Positions 1 through 6,867 are shown, counted from the stretch's first letter. The stretch is DNA of 10,229 nucleotides from an uncultured Rickettsiales bacterium (GCA_937906355.1 CALCWF010000202.1:1-10229); one strand, 5' to 3'. Notes: generated by a model not told the origin, from the letters alone. Translations and numbers: made by a program.

Positions 1-586
1 ATTTTCTAAACGTCTTTCCTATATATCCACCGCTATGAAACTCGACATATTGTTCTTGCGAGAAATTACGCTGTTTTACTATACATGCGGTAATTGCATC
101 GCAAATAGCTAACGTCATTATGCATGACGTTGTCGGAACGGGCAGACCTGTTATGGCTTCCTCTTTCATATCGAGGACTATGCTTATATTGCATTTTTGT
201 GCCAAGAAAGAGTGTTTTTTACATGTTATTGATATGCTTTTTATGTTGTGCTTCTTGCAAAATAAAACTACATCTTGAACTTCTTTCGTATCTCCGGAAC
301 ACGATAGAGCCAATAAAACGTCGTCTTTCTCGAAGCACCCGAGATCGCCATGAACGGCTTCGACTGGATGTATGAAGAAACTTGGCGTGCCAACGGAGGA
401 GAACACAGAGGCTATCTTACGTCCAATTAGTCCACTTTTACCTATACCGGTTACTAATATTCGACCTTTACAATTTGCTATTAGAGACGTAGCTTTTTCA
501 AAGTTATTATCGAAACTGCTCTTTACACGTTGTAAATTTTCAATTTCGTTTTGGAGAACATCGTTGGCTATTTTTATAAAATTCAT
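1..586 (-). CDS. kdsD: Arabinose-5-phosphate isomerase KdsD/KpsF (C-terminal part outside window)
   Basis: This enzyme interconverts ribulose 5-phosphate and arabinose 5-phosphate, the first step to KDO for lipopolysaccharide, in the cytoplasm. The 195 visible codons read from ATG 584-586 leftwards and hold the whole SIS domain (about residues 35-175). Visible family motifs are VTGIGKSGLIGRKIAS (45-60), GTPSFFIHPVEAVHGDLG (66-83), the GDTKE turn (98-102) and a FHSGG stretch (183-187). By spacing, K50, E102, E143 and H184 match the catalytic residues proposed for E. coli KdsD (K59, E111, E152, H193), so the enzyme looks functional. The usual HPGGALG motif reads HSGGYIG here, a mild divergence. 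The C-terminal CBS pair expected in the family lies beyond base 1. An in-frame TAA just upstream (594-596) supports the start. The gene is divergent from folD. Its presence implies the organism makes KDO and so LPS, unlike Anaplasmataceae. Confidence 0.93.
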   Translation of the reverse strand, partial: MNFIKIANDVLQNEIENLQRVKSSFDNNFEKATSLIANCKGRILVTGIGKSGLIGRKIASVFSSVGTPSFFIHPVEAVHGDLGCFEKDDVLLALSCSGDTKEVQDVVLFCKKHNIKSISITCKKHSFLAQKCNISIVLDMKEEAITGLPVPTTSCIMTLAICDAITACIVKQRNFSQEQYVEFHSGGYIGKTFRK

Positions 587-626
587 ATCAGTTTAATACG
601 ATAAACGATTCAATCAGTAAATATAG

Positions 627-655
627 TAAGAAACTAAAAACTAAGAAACTAAAAA
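627..655. repeat. Two-copy tandem repeat, 15-base period
   Basis: The 14-base unit TAAGAAACTAAAAA occurs at 627-640 and again at 642-655, so the period is 15. It sits between the divergent kdsD and folD starts. It may be a slippage duplication in A-rich DNA or paired protein-binding sites about one and a half helical turns apart. Sequence alone does not decide. Confidence 0.7.
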
Positions 656-658
656 TTA

Positions 659-678
659 GTTCAATTCCCAGAATGAAC
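659..678. promoter_or_regulatory. Inverted repeat between divergent kdsD and folD
   Basis: Eight bases at 671-678 (GAATGAAC) are the reverse complement of 659-667 apart from one bulged A. The loop is CCA. It follows directly on the tandem repeat and lies about 75 bases from both starts. That position suits an operator or a hairpin acting on one of the two genes. No known regulator motif was recognised. Confidence 0.4.
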
Positions 679-752
679 AAGATGTGTAAAAAATTAAATT
701 GCAAAAAATTATTTCTGTTTATGAGAGAACGATAGAATATTTAGCGTTTTAG

Positions 753-1754
753 ATGAGTAAAATGTATAGTAAGAGCAATGGCGAGGAGGAGAACAAGATA
801 GACGGTTTAGCGATATCGAGATGTATAAACGAAAAAACGAGACAACTCGTGAATGATATAAAGGAGGTATATGACACTACGCCGACGATTGCGATTATAC
901 TGGTCGGTGATGACGTAGCCAGTAAGTTGTATGTGAATAAAAAGAACAAGCTAGCACGTGAGGTTGGGATAGTTGCGAACGTTATACATTATGAAAGTGA
1001 TGTATCTGAGGAGATTGTTTTGCGTAAGATTAAGGAACTGAACGCTGATAACGGTATTCACGGTATAATGGTTCAAATGCCACTTCCGTTGCATATAAAT
1101 GCTAACAATGTGCTGCCGGCAATTTCCCCTTTGAAGGATATAGACGGTTTACATCCACTAAACGCCGGTCTTCTTACAATGTCGAAAAACATTCCGTATG
1201 CTATACAAGACGTATTGGATATAGATATCACAGAGAAAAGAGACAAGAATTATGTCGAGTTCGAGAAGTATAGTGGATTAGGTGGCACGATTCCGTATAT
1301 TCCGTGCACTCCGCTCGGCTGTCTTTATCTAATAAACTCTACATTGATCGAGGAGAAAGAAGATATTGTTGGTAAAAATGTTGTCGTATTTGGTAATTCT
1401 AATCTAGTGAGTAAACCCATGGCGAGACTACTATTACAGTCAGGTGCGACAACGACAACTATACATACTAAGAGTGGAAATTTTTCGCCTATTGTTAAGA
1501 ACGCTGATATAATAGTTGTTGCAACCGGACGTGAGCTGACACTGGGCGATATTAAGAGCGACGCTATTTTGATTGATGTCGGGATACACGTTGTTAATAG
1601 TAGCGGAAAGATAAGAGGCGATCTGGACTATGAGAAATTAGTAAAAAATCATCGAATAACACCCGTTCCGTTTGGCGTCGGTCCTATGACTACTGCTACG
1701 CTAATGATTAATAGCTACTTGGCGTGTCTTAGGGCTTGTTTATCGACATCATGA
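753..1754 (+). CDS. folD: Bifunctional methylenetetrahydrofolate dehydrogenase / methenyltetrahydrofolate cyclohydrolase FolD
   Basis: FolD oxidises 5,10-methylene-THF with NADP and hydrolyses methenyl-THF to 10-formyl-THF, feeding purine and formyl-Met-tRNA synthesis in the cytosol. Catalytic positions are intact and spaced as in E. coli: Y60 and K64 (LYVNKKNKLA), Q108 (VQMPLP) and D131 (KDIDGLHP). The NADP-binding turn is GNSNLVSKP (214-222), with Ser220 where glycine is usual. The C-terminal motif reads PVPFGVGPMT, with Phe307 where glycine is usual. At 333 residues it is about 45 longer than E. coli FolD. Part of this is an N-terminal extension of about 10 residues. The rest is about 34 extra residues between HPLNAG (134-139) and PCTP (184-187). 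The start ATG 753 has no clear Shine-Dalgarno; a second in-frame ATG lies at 762. The family call is firm; full activity is likely but not proven because of the substitutions. Confidence 0.95.
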   Translation: MSKMYSKSNGEEENKIDGLAISRCINEKTRQLVNDIKEVYDTTPTIAIILVGDDVASKLYVNKKNKLAREVGIVANVIHYESDVSEEIVLRKIKELNADNGIHGIMVQMPLPLHINANNVLPAISPLKDIDGLHPLNAGLLTMSKNIPYAIQDVLDIDITEKRDKNYVEFEKYSGLGGTIPYIPCTPLGCLYLINSTLIEEKEDIVGKNVVVFGNSNLVSKPMARLLLQSGATTTTIHTKSGNFSPIVKNADIIVVATGRELTLGDIKSDAILIDVGIHVVNSSGKIRGDLDYEKLVKNHRITPVPFGVGPMTTATLMINSYLACLRACLSTS

Positions 1755-1798
1755 TATAATCAACGTATTTAACTATTTATATTCGAATGCTGACTATT

Positions 1799-1822
1799 CA
1801 ATCGACATTTTTGTCGTTGTTT
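1799..1822 (+). terminator. Possible weak terminator after folD
   Basis: A hairpin with stem CGACA/TGTCG (1803-1807 and 1812-1816), extended by CAA/TTG around one bulged T, has a four-T loop and is followed by TTT. It lies 45 bases after the folD stop, in the gap between two convergent genes. The T tract is short, so termination strength is uncertain. The reverse strand has no T tract after the stem. Confidence 0.4.
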
Positions 1823-1842
1823 ATACAATTTAACTGCTTTCG

Positions 1843-3870
1843 TTATATTACCGGCTCGTTTGTTTTATTATTTTGGTTTAGATTTATAAGATTTTTTTGG
1901 TTTGTATCTTCATTCTGTTCATGTTCTATTGGTCGAAAGGTATGATTTATATTATATTCTTTGCAGTATTTATTTAATGAGTCTGTTTGTTCTTGTGTTA
2001 ATTCTAATTTACCTTCTTTTTGATATTCTTCTAGACATTGTGTTGCGTAATATTTATCGCTCATGGCGTCACGATGATATGATTTCCATTTTCTCATTGA
2101 AATGTCGAATCTAATTTTTTCTTCTTCTTGTTTTTTTTCAAGCGTCGTTTTGCTCCCAAAGAAGATAGACATTAAATTTTCAAAAAATCGCCTAATTAGC
2201 GATATATCGTCATTGTTTACTTTTTTAAGAACAGGTTGTTCTGGTAGAACCTTTGTTATTGTATTGATAAATTCTTTTATTTTTGACTTATCCATTTGTG
2301 TAAGACCTTTATTTTCGTCATTATTGACGCCGTTTTTGATGTCGTTGATTCTTTTTTCATTTCTTTCTTTTTCACGCTTGATGGCTTTTTTCTTTAATTC
2401 TTGCTTTTTTGCTTCTTTTTTCTCGTTTAAAGCACGTTGATTTATTTTTTCTTCGTTGTTTTGTTTTATATATAGATCTGCCAAGTATCTATCTTCTTCG
2501 TTTTCCTTGTAGACATCTAAGTACACATTATGTTTTTTATTTGGCAATCCGTGTACTTTGAATTTGAAAAAATTATATATGGTTTGTTTACACTTATCTT
2601 CGTGCTCTATTGTGGCACCGTTTTTTTTCACGGTACCAACGTCTTTTTCCGATATACCTTTCGTTATTTCGAGTGGTTTATCTACGTCATATTTGTGGAC
2701 TACTTTAATTATATTGCCTTCGTCGTCGCATACTTTCTCCTCACAATATCCGATAGATTTACTGTCATATTGAATGTTTGATGTATAGATGTTTTGCATT
2801 ATATTTGTAGCTCGTAATGTCTGACCAGCGTGCGTATCGTCAAGACGAACTATTAGTCCCTTTTTATTCTTTATGTTGCCAGATGTTATAACTGGCACAC
2901 CGCTTATTTCTTTCTTGGTGCAATTACTTACAAATCCTATATCTGGATCTGGATCATAGAAGTCAAATTTACCGTCCTCTTCTGTCATGTAGCTACCGAA
3001 TTTTTTGAAAATTGTATACTCTTTTTTACCTCTTTTACATTTGATTATGTTATCTGATGCTGATATTATTTCTTCTTTATTGAATTCCGGAAGACTAATG
3101 ACATTGCAACCGACAACAAAAGATCCTTTGCTTCCGTCGGTCTTATTACCACTAGATGTGTTTATTTTATCATGCGTTGCGAATTTCAATTTAACTTTTG
3201 AGTTATTATTCGTCTCTTCCTTAAAGGAGATTCGATTCCCCACAATTTCGTCTATCATTTTTTTTATTTTCGTTTTTTTTTCATCGTCATCTATAATTTC
3301 AGTTATCCCTTTAATTTGATTTAAAATTACAGACATTTCGTTATTGCGTTCATATGTCGCTCTGATTGCTTCAAACAAATCGTTGAGCGTTTCTTTATCG
3401 TCTTTACCATTTTTCTTTTTTTCATACTTAATATTATACGTATATTCATTGTTATCGTCCATCCCTTTATTAATAGTTATTCTACGACCTAATCGTTCGC
3501 ATAACTCATCCATTTTTGAACTTTGACCCTGTTGTTTATCTTCGACAATAGATACTTTTTCAAGATCATTTCGACTGGCGAACATTATCGTTTGTGCGAT
3601 GAACGCATTTTCTATCTCGTCTTCGCGTTGCTTGCTATAATACCGTTCATCAGATGAATTGCTAATTTCGAGATTTTTCTTTATTTTATTTTTATCGTTA
3701 TTGCTATATACACCATTTATGTTCCCATACGCGATAAGCAGTTGCAATATTAAGTACTTACGCTTATTTTTGATATTACGGAGATCTAGATAGTAGCTAC
3801 CGCTTAGTTTCACAAGGTCAACCGGCAAACTATTTTTTTTACTGTTGTTATTTTGAGAATTCATATTCAA
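1843..3870 (-). CDS. Lineage-specific hypothetical protein, 675 residues, Lys/Asn/Glu-rich
   Basis: I do not recognise a family. The frame is open for 675 codons in AT-rich DNA, so it is very likely a real gene. The ends are low-complexity and Asn-rich (residues 1-14 and 640-675). No signal peptide or clear membrane segment is visible. A moderately hydrophobic stretch occurs at 36-50, and a short one, FFENLMSIFFG, at about 562-572. Residues about 470-513 form a highly charged Glu/Lys/Arg region that looks like a long helix or coiled coil. Residues about 245-460 have the most globular composition, with alternating hydrophobics and several Cys (255, 278, 317, 376, 381, 427). No ankyrin, TPR or leucine-rich repeat and no catalytic signature was seen. 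It stands alone, convergent with folD and divergent from lipA, so context gives no function. An intracellular effector or structural protein is possible but unsupported. Start ATG 3868-3870; Met3 is an alternative. Confidence 0.85.
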   Translation of the reverse strand: MNMNSQNNNSKKNSLPVDLVKLSGSYYLDLRNIKNKRKYLILQLLIAYGNINGVYSNNDKNKIKKNLEISNSSDERYYSKQREDEIENAFIAQTIMFASRNDLEKVSIVEDKQQGQSSKMDELCERLGRRITINKGMDDNNEYTYNIKYEKKKNGKDDKETLNDLFEAIRATYERNNEMSVILNQIKGITEIIDDDEKKTKIKKMIDEIVGNRISFKEETNNNSKVKLKFATHDKINTSSGNKTDGSKGSFVVGCNVISLPEFNKEEIISASDNIIKCKRGKKEYTIFKKFGSYMTEEDGKFDFYDPDPDIGFVSNCTKKEISGVPVITSGNIKNKKGLIVRLDDTHAGQTLRATNIMQNIYTSNIQYDSKSIGYCEEKVCDDEGNIIKVVHKYDVDKPLEITKGISEKDVGTVKKNGATIEHEDKCKQTIYNFFKFKVHGLPNKKHNVYLDVYKENEEDRYLADLYIKQNNEEKINQRALNEKKEAKKQELKKKAIKREKERNEKRINDIKNGVNNDENKGLTQMDKSKIKEFINTITKVLPEQPVLKKVNNDDISLIRRFFENLMSIFFGSKTTLEKKQEEEKIRFDISMRKWKSYHRDAMSDKYYATQCLEEYQKEGKLELTQEQTDSLNKYCKEYNINHTFRPIEHEQNEDTNQKNLINLNQNNKTNEPVI

Positions 3871-4102
3871 ACATATATCAATATATCCTATCTTGTATAT
3901 TTTATTCTTTTATCGTCGACAGTCAAGCGAAAATAAACATATTCTTATGAATATATTATGAATTATATTTGAAATAAATTTGACTGATATACTTTTTAGC
4001 TCCGATGGAGTTCTTATAGAATTTATAGCTTATAGAGAATTGATAGTTATTTAGTTTGATTATAAACTATGATTAGTTAGTTGTATCGATAATGCGAACT
4101 AT
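3871..4102. other. AT-rich divergent intergenic region with short inverted repeats
   Basis: This 232-base spacer lies between the start of the 675-residue gene and lipA. It holds ATATTC-TTAT-GAATAT (3939-3954), CTCC-GAT-GGAG (4000-4010), three TTATAG copies (from 4014, 4023 and 4030) and TAGTTT-GATTAT-AAACTA (4052-4069), the last 33 bases before the lipA ATG. TTGACT at 3980-3985 resembles a -35 box but has no good -10 at the right distance. Promoters for both genes must lie here, but I cannot fix their positions. No open frame worth calling was seen. Confidence 0.5.
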
Positions 4103-4993
4103 ATGACGACAGATAACTCGAACAGTTTTCCATCCTGGATAAGGGTAAAGGCACCTGTAACAGACGAATTTCTTCATGTTCAAGAATTAGCGAAGAATGC
4201 ATGCTTAGAAACTGTATGTCAGTCTGCCTCTTGTCCTAATATTGCTGAGTGTTGGAAAAATCATCATGCGACGTTTATGATTATGGGCGGAATTTGCACG
4301 CGTAGATGTAGATTTTGCAATGTACCAAACGGAGTCCCAAAAGTGCTCGATCGTGATGAGCCTAGAAAAATTGCTCTTGCAGTAAAACAACTCGGACTTA
4401 AACACGCGGTTATTACGTCAGTTACGAGAGATGACTTATCTGATGGCGGGGCGAAGCATTTCGCAGAGGTTATTAATCAGGTTCGTAAACTATGTCCTGG
4501 CACTACGATAGAGGTTTTGATACCTGATTTTATAGGCAAAAAAGGTGCTCTTGAGGTTGTCATCAAAGCCAAGCCAGATGTGTTGAATTATAACATAGAG
4601 ACAGTTAGACGTTTACATAAGAAGATCAAGATTGGTAGCGACTACGATAATGCGTTATGGCTTTTGAAAACGGCAAAAGAGATTGAACCGGAGATTTTCA
4701 CTAAATCGGGTCTTATCGTAGGCATGGGAGAGACTGATAATGAAGTTTTGGGGACAATGGACGATTTACGAGGTTCTGATGTTGATTTTCTCACGATTGG
4801 CCAGTATTTGAGACCTAGCAACGACAGGAGACATATAAATATAGATAGGTTCGTCACGCCGGAACAATTTACAGAGTATGAAAGAAGCGGATTGAAAAAA
4901 GGTTTTTTACTCGTCAAGGCCTCTCCGCTAACCAGATCTTCGTATCACGCTGACGATGATTTCGAGAAGTTGCAAAAAGCAAGAAAGCGTTAA
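4103..4993 (+). CDS. lipA: Lipoyl synthase LipA
   Basis: LipA is a radical SAM enzyme that inserts two sulfurs into octanoyl groups on E2 and H proteins, completing lipoate for pyruvate and 2-oxoglutarate dehydrogenases. All signature residues are present. The auxiliary cluster motif is C39-x4-C44-x5-C50 (in CQSASCPNIAEC) and the radical SAM motif is C65-x3-C69-x2-C72. The C-terminal RSSYHAD (278-284) provides the serine ligand of the auxiliary cluster. TSVTRDDLSDGGAKHF, IEVLIPDF and TKSGLIVGMGET also match the family. The length of 296 is close to the usual 290-320. The residues before RSSY read SPLT instead of the more common GPxV. No clear Shine-Dalgarno precedes ATG 4103. The gene is divergent from the orphan and convergent with smpB, with overlapping stops. 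No lipB appears in the window. Confidence 0.97.
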   Translation: MTTDNSNSFPSWIRVKAPVTDEFLHVQELAKNACLETVCQSASCPNIAECWKNHHATFMIMGGICTRRCRFCNVPNGVPKVLDRDEPRKIALAVKQLGLKHAVITSVTRDDLSDGGAKHFAEVINQVRKLCPGTTIEVLIPDFIGKKGALEVVIKAKPDVLNYNIETVRRLHKKIKIGSDYDNALWLLKTAKEIEPEIFTKSGLIVGMGETDNEVLGTMDDLRGSDVDFLTIGQYLRPSNDRRHINIDRFVTPEQFTEYERSGLKKGFLLVKASPLTRSSYHADDDFEKLQKARKR

Positions 4994-5430
4994 TCACGAA
5001 ATTTTCTCGTATTTTCTCTTCTCTCGTCTTTTTCTTTTATATATTGACGTTTATCGTACTTTTTCTTACCAGTCACGAGTGCGAGTTCTAGTTTGATATA
5101 ACCTTTTTTGTTTGTATAGCATTTACTGACGATAATAGTGTATCCATCGCGTTTTATCAGACCTATTATTCTCGCGACTTCATTCTTTTTTAGCAGTAGT
5201 TTTTTCGCACGTCGTGCATCGTAGTTATTGTCCTTGTATGATTGTTCGTATTTCGGAATATTCCAACCTAAAAGCCACATGTCACGATTCTTGACGGAGA
5301 CGTAGCAATCCATTATGCTGACGTGGTTCACTCTAATGCTTTTTACCTCCGCACCGGTTAATACGATACCAGCTTCGAACGTTTGATGAACGTTGAAGTC
5401 GAAATTTACTCTTTTATTTAGTATCAACAT
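4990..5430 (-). CDS. smpB: SsrA-binding protein SmpB
   Basis: SmpB binds tmRNA and brings it to stalled ribosomes, standing in for the codon-anticodon helix in trans-translation. The OB-fold core is recognisable: LNKRVNFDF (4-12), QTFEAGIVLTGAEVKSIR (16-33), the RRAKKLLLKKNEV helix (73-85) and GYTIIVSKCY (96-105). GKKKYDKRQYIKEKDERR (121-138) corresponds to the GKKxxDKRxxIKxR tail that enters the decoding centre. At 146 residues it is shorter than E. coli SmpB (160) because the first dozen or so residues are missing. An in-frame TAG lies nine codons upstream of ATG 5428-5430 with no start codon between, so this start is well fixed. The stop overlaps that of convergent lipA by 4 bases. The tmRNA gene ssrA was not seen. 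Confidence 0.96.
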   Translation of the reverse strand: MLILNKRVNFDFNVHQTFEAGIVLTGAEVKSIRVNHVSIMDCYVSVKNRDMWLLGWNIPKYEQSYKDNNYDARRAKKLLLKKNEVARIIGLIKRDGYTIIVSKCYTNKKGYIKLELALVTGKKKYDKRQYIKEKDERRENTRKFRD

Positions 5431-5452
5431 ACTCGCTATATATAGAATTGTC

Positions 5453-5488
5453 GACTATATAGTCAATAGTCATTATCGATAATAGTCA
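5453..5488. promoter_or_regulatory. Palindrome and heptamer-repeat cluster between smpB and the DUF805 gene
   Basis: Two perfect 12-base palindromes occur close together: GACTATATAGTC (5453-5464) and ATTATCGATAAT (5472-5483). The heptamer ATAGTCA occurs three times in the same orientation, at 5459-5465, 5466-5472 and 5482-5488. The cluster begins 23 bases from the smpB start and lies upstream of the divergent DUF805 gene. The arrangement suits a multi-site operator or a palindromic promoter region. No known regulator was recognised. Confidence 0.45.
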
Positions 5489-5525
5489 AAATTATTTGTT
5501 GCGAACATTATTGTGAACAGATGTA

Positions 5526-5555
5526 TTGACGTTCGATATATTATATTTGCATATT
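5526..5555 (+). promoter_or_regulatory. Candidate promoter for the DUF805 gene
   Basis: TTGACG (5526-5531) matches the -35 consensus at five of six positions. CATATT (5550-5555, four of six to TATAAT) follows after 18 bases; overlapping TATTAT (5552-5557) would need a 20-base spacer. Transcription would begin near 5562, which excludes starts at 5526 or 5556 and favours ATG 5601 for the downstream gene. Confidence 0.35.
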
Positions 5556-5600
5556 ATGCTAACAGTAGTTATAATGTATTGTTTTTATACTGTGCCAGAT

Positions 5601-5999
5601 ATGACAAATGATAATAATTCAATTAACGATAGTGTGAATAATAGTTCGTTTCATAACAAATGCAATGAGTGTTTGAAGTGTTTTTGGACTAACGCTTTTG
5701 ACTGGGGCAGAGCGACGAGAAAGGAATTTTGGATTAGCTGGCTGGTTTATCATGTTTTTGCAAATTCTATGTTATTTGTTGCGTCAATAGACCTGAATGT
5801 TCTATATTCGATGATAACTGCTATACCAAATTTTACTCTCATCGTGAGGAGATTGCACGATACGAATAGATCCGGCTGGAATATGCTGTGGATGTTTCTA
5901 CCCATAATTGGTTGGGCTGTATTTTTTGTATTTCTTACATCAATGAGCGACGCGTCTAATAATAGATTTGGACGACCTAGAATTGTAAATAAGTGGTAG
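5601..5999 (+). CDS. DUF805 family small inner-membrane protein
   Basis: The protein shows the DUF805 (YhaH/YhaI-like) pattern: an aromatic N-terminal stretch, then GRATRKEFW (36-44), then RRLHDTNRSGWN (83-94), a hydrophobic segment (95-113) and a closing NRFGRP (121-126). The function of the family is unknown; members are inner-membrane proteins. Hydrophobic segments are at about 45-61, 64-81 and 95-113. At 132 residues from ATG 5601 the length fits the family. The frame stays open upstream to TTG 5526, with ATGs at 5556 and 5574, which would add a hydrophobic leader (MLTVVIMYCFYTV) unusual for the family. I prefer 5601 because of family length and because a -35-like box lies at 5526. The N-terminus (1-20) is rich in Asn and Ser. 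The gene is divergent from smpB and convergent with the ruvX group. Confidence 0.8.
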   Translation: MTNDNNSINDSVNNSSFHNKCNECLKCFWTNAFDWGRATRKEFWISWLVYHVFANSMLFVASIDLNVLYSMITAIPNFTLIVRRLHDTNRSGWNMLWMFLPIIGWAVFFVFLTSMSDASNNRFGRPRIVNKW

Positions 6000-6012
6000 T
6001 AATTAAGTGGTA
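5990..6012. repeat. Short direct repeat spanning the DUF805 stop
   Basis: TAAGTGGTA occurs at 5990-5998 and at 6004-6012, a 14-base period. The first copy holds the last codons and stop of the DUF805 gene. This looks like a small tandem duplication. The second copy provides the TAA (minus strand, 6003-6005) that ends the small ORF from the other side. Confidence 0.6.
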
Positions 6013-6140
6013 ATTGATGATAGTTGGTCGTTATGCGTGTGCCAATTATACGATTCGTCTAGATTGTTGATCACGATCGTTGCTTTTGTTCGTTTCAGTT
6101 CTTTAATTAGTGCACATTGTTTTATCGGAGTTGTACTCAT
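6003..6140 (-). CDS. Possible small protein or gene remnant downstream of ruvX (45 codons)
   Basis: An ATG (6138-6140) four bases after the ruvX stop opens a 45-codon frame on the same strand. It begins MSTTPIKQCALIKELKRTK and ends in a polar Asn/His/Thr-rich stretch. I recognise no family. The tight spacing after ruvX would suit a translationally coupled last gene of the operon. It could equally be a remnant of a longer gene or chance, since 45 open codons in AT-rich DNA are not strong evidence. No clear ribosome-binding site was seen. Confidence 0.3.
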   Translation of the reverse strand: MSTTPIKQCALIKELKRTKATIVINNLDESYNWHTHNDQLSSITT

Positions 6141-6144
6141 TTTA

Positions 6145-6774
6145 CTAATTTTCACTATTATTTAATAATGTTAGAACGTCGTTGAGAATTACACACGCCG
6201 CTCTTGCGTCATCTTGATTGCTATTTTTATTTTTGTTATATTTATTTTGACGTGAAGTTTGATACCTACTTGCTTTTGTTTTTCTATTTCTATCATGAAT
6301 CATTTCCGTTTTATAAACGGAATTAGCCAATGCAGTCGTATATCGTTCATCGAAAAGCAGAATCGGGAAGTCTATGCTTTTATCTTCAAGTGTCTCTTCT
6401 ATCTTGCTAACTATTTTGTCTATTATCACACAATTGTTATGTAGTGAGTTGTCAAGTTTTCTTGGATAGCCGATTACGAGTGCAATAGATTTGTATTTGT
6501 CTATTCGACTTATGATTAAATTCGTTGTGGTCGTTTGGTCGTTCCACGTACCAAGTGCTACTTCTTTCGGAAATGCTATTTTCCTTTCTTCGTCAGATAC
6601 GGCAAAACCGATTTTTCTTGTTCCGTAGTCAACGGAGAGGATACGTTTTCTGACGATAGAATTAGTATTGCTATTATTGTTGCCGTCGTTGTCGTTACAA
6701 CAACTGTCGATATTACTCTGTTGCTTTGTTTTGATGTTACCTATAAATGATTTGATATTATAATGTATACTCAT
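6145..6774 (-). CDS. ruvX: RuvX/YqgF family Holliday-junction resolvase-like nuclease
   Basis: YqgF/RuvX proteins have an RNase H fold. They are assigned to Holliday-junction resolution or 5' pre-16S rRNA maturation, depending on the organism. The core starts at about residue 44: RILSVDYGTRKIGFAVSD (44-61) carries the first catalytic Asp (D49). GYPRKLDNS (102-110) replaces the usual GLPxxxDGS. FDERYTT (141-147) carries the Glu, and DDARAACVIL (188-197) the last Asp. At 209 residues it is well above the usual 130-160. The excess is an Asn-rich N-terminal extension of about 43 residues and a Lys/Arg/Asn-rich stretch (161-187) before the last motif. No alternative start lies between the extension and the core. 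It is probably cotranscribed with the HAD and rnhA genes, 93 bases after the HAD stop. Confidence 0.9.
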   Translation of the reverse strand: MSIHYNIKSFIGNIKTKQQSNIDSCCNDNDGNNNSNTNSIVRKRILSVDYGTRKIGFAVSDEERKIAFPKEVALGTWNDQTTTTNLIISRIDKYKSIALVIGYPRKLDNSLHNNCVIIDKIVSKIEETLEDKSIDFPILLFDERYTTALANSVYKTEMIHDRNRKTKASRYQTSRQNKYNKNKNSNQDDARAACVILNDVLTLLNNSEN

Positions 6775-6867
6775 ATTTCTAAATGAAATGAAGTCGATGT
6801 ATCATATATACATATAAACGAAGTATTGTCATCTTTTATTAAAAGCAATTTGCCGATTTTGAGTATG

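Noticed and set aside
124..596. Plus-strand ORFs at 124-375 and 372-596
   Set aside because: They lie antisense to kdsD, whose conserved SIS motifs are clear on the minus strand.
2102..2440. 112-codon plus-strand ORF and other plus-strand ORFs inside the 675-residue gene
   Set aside because: They are Phe/Ser/Leu-rich complements of Lys/Glu-rich coding sequence, typical antisense shadows.
5503..5518. GAAC repeated as GAAC-N8-GAAC, resembling an alphaproteobacterial LexA box
   Set aside because: The established alphaproteobacterial box has seven bases between the half-sites; here there are eight, and the neighbouring genes are not SOS genes.
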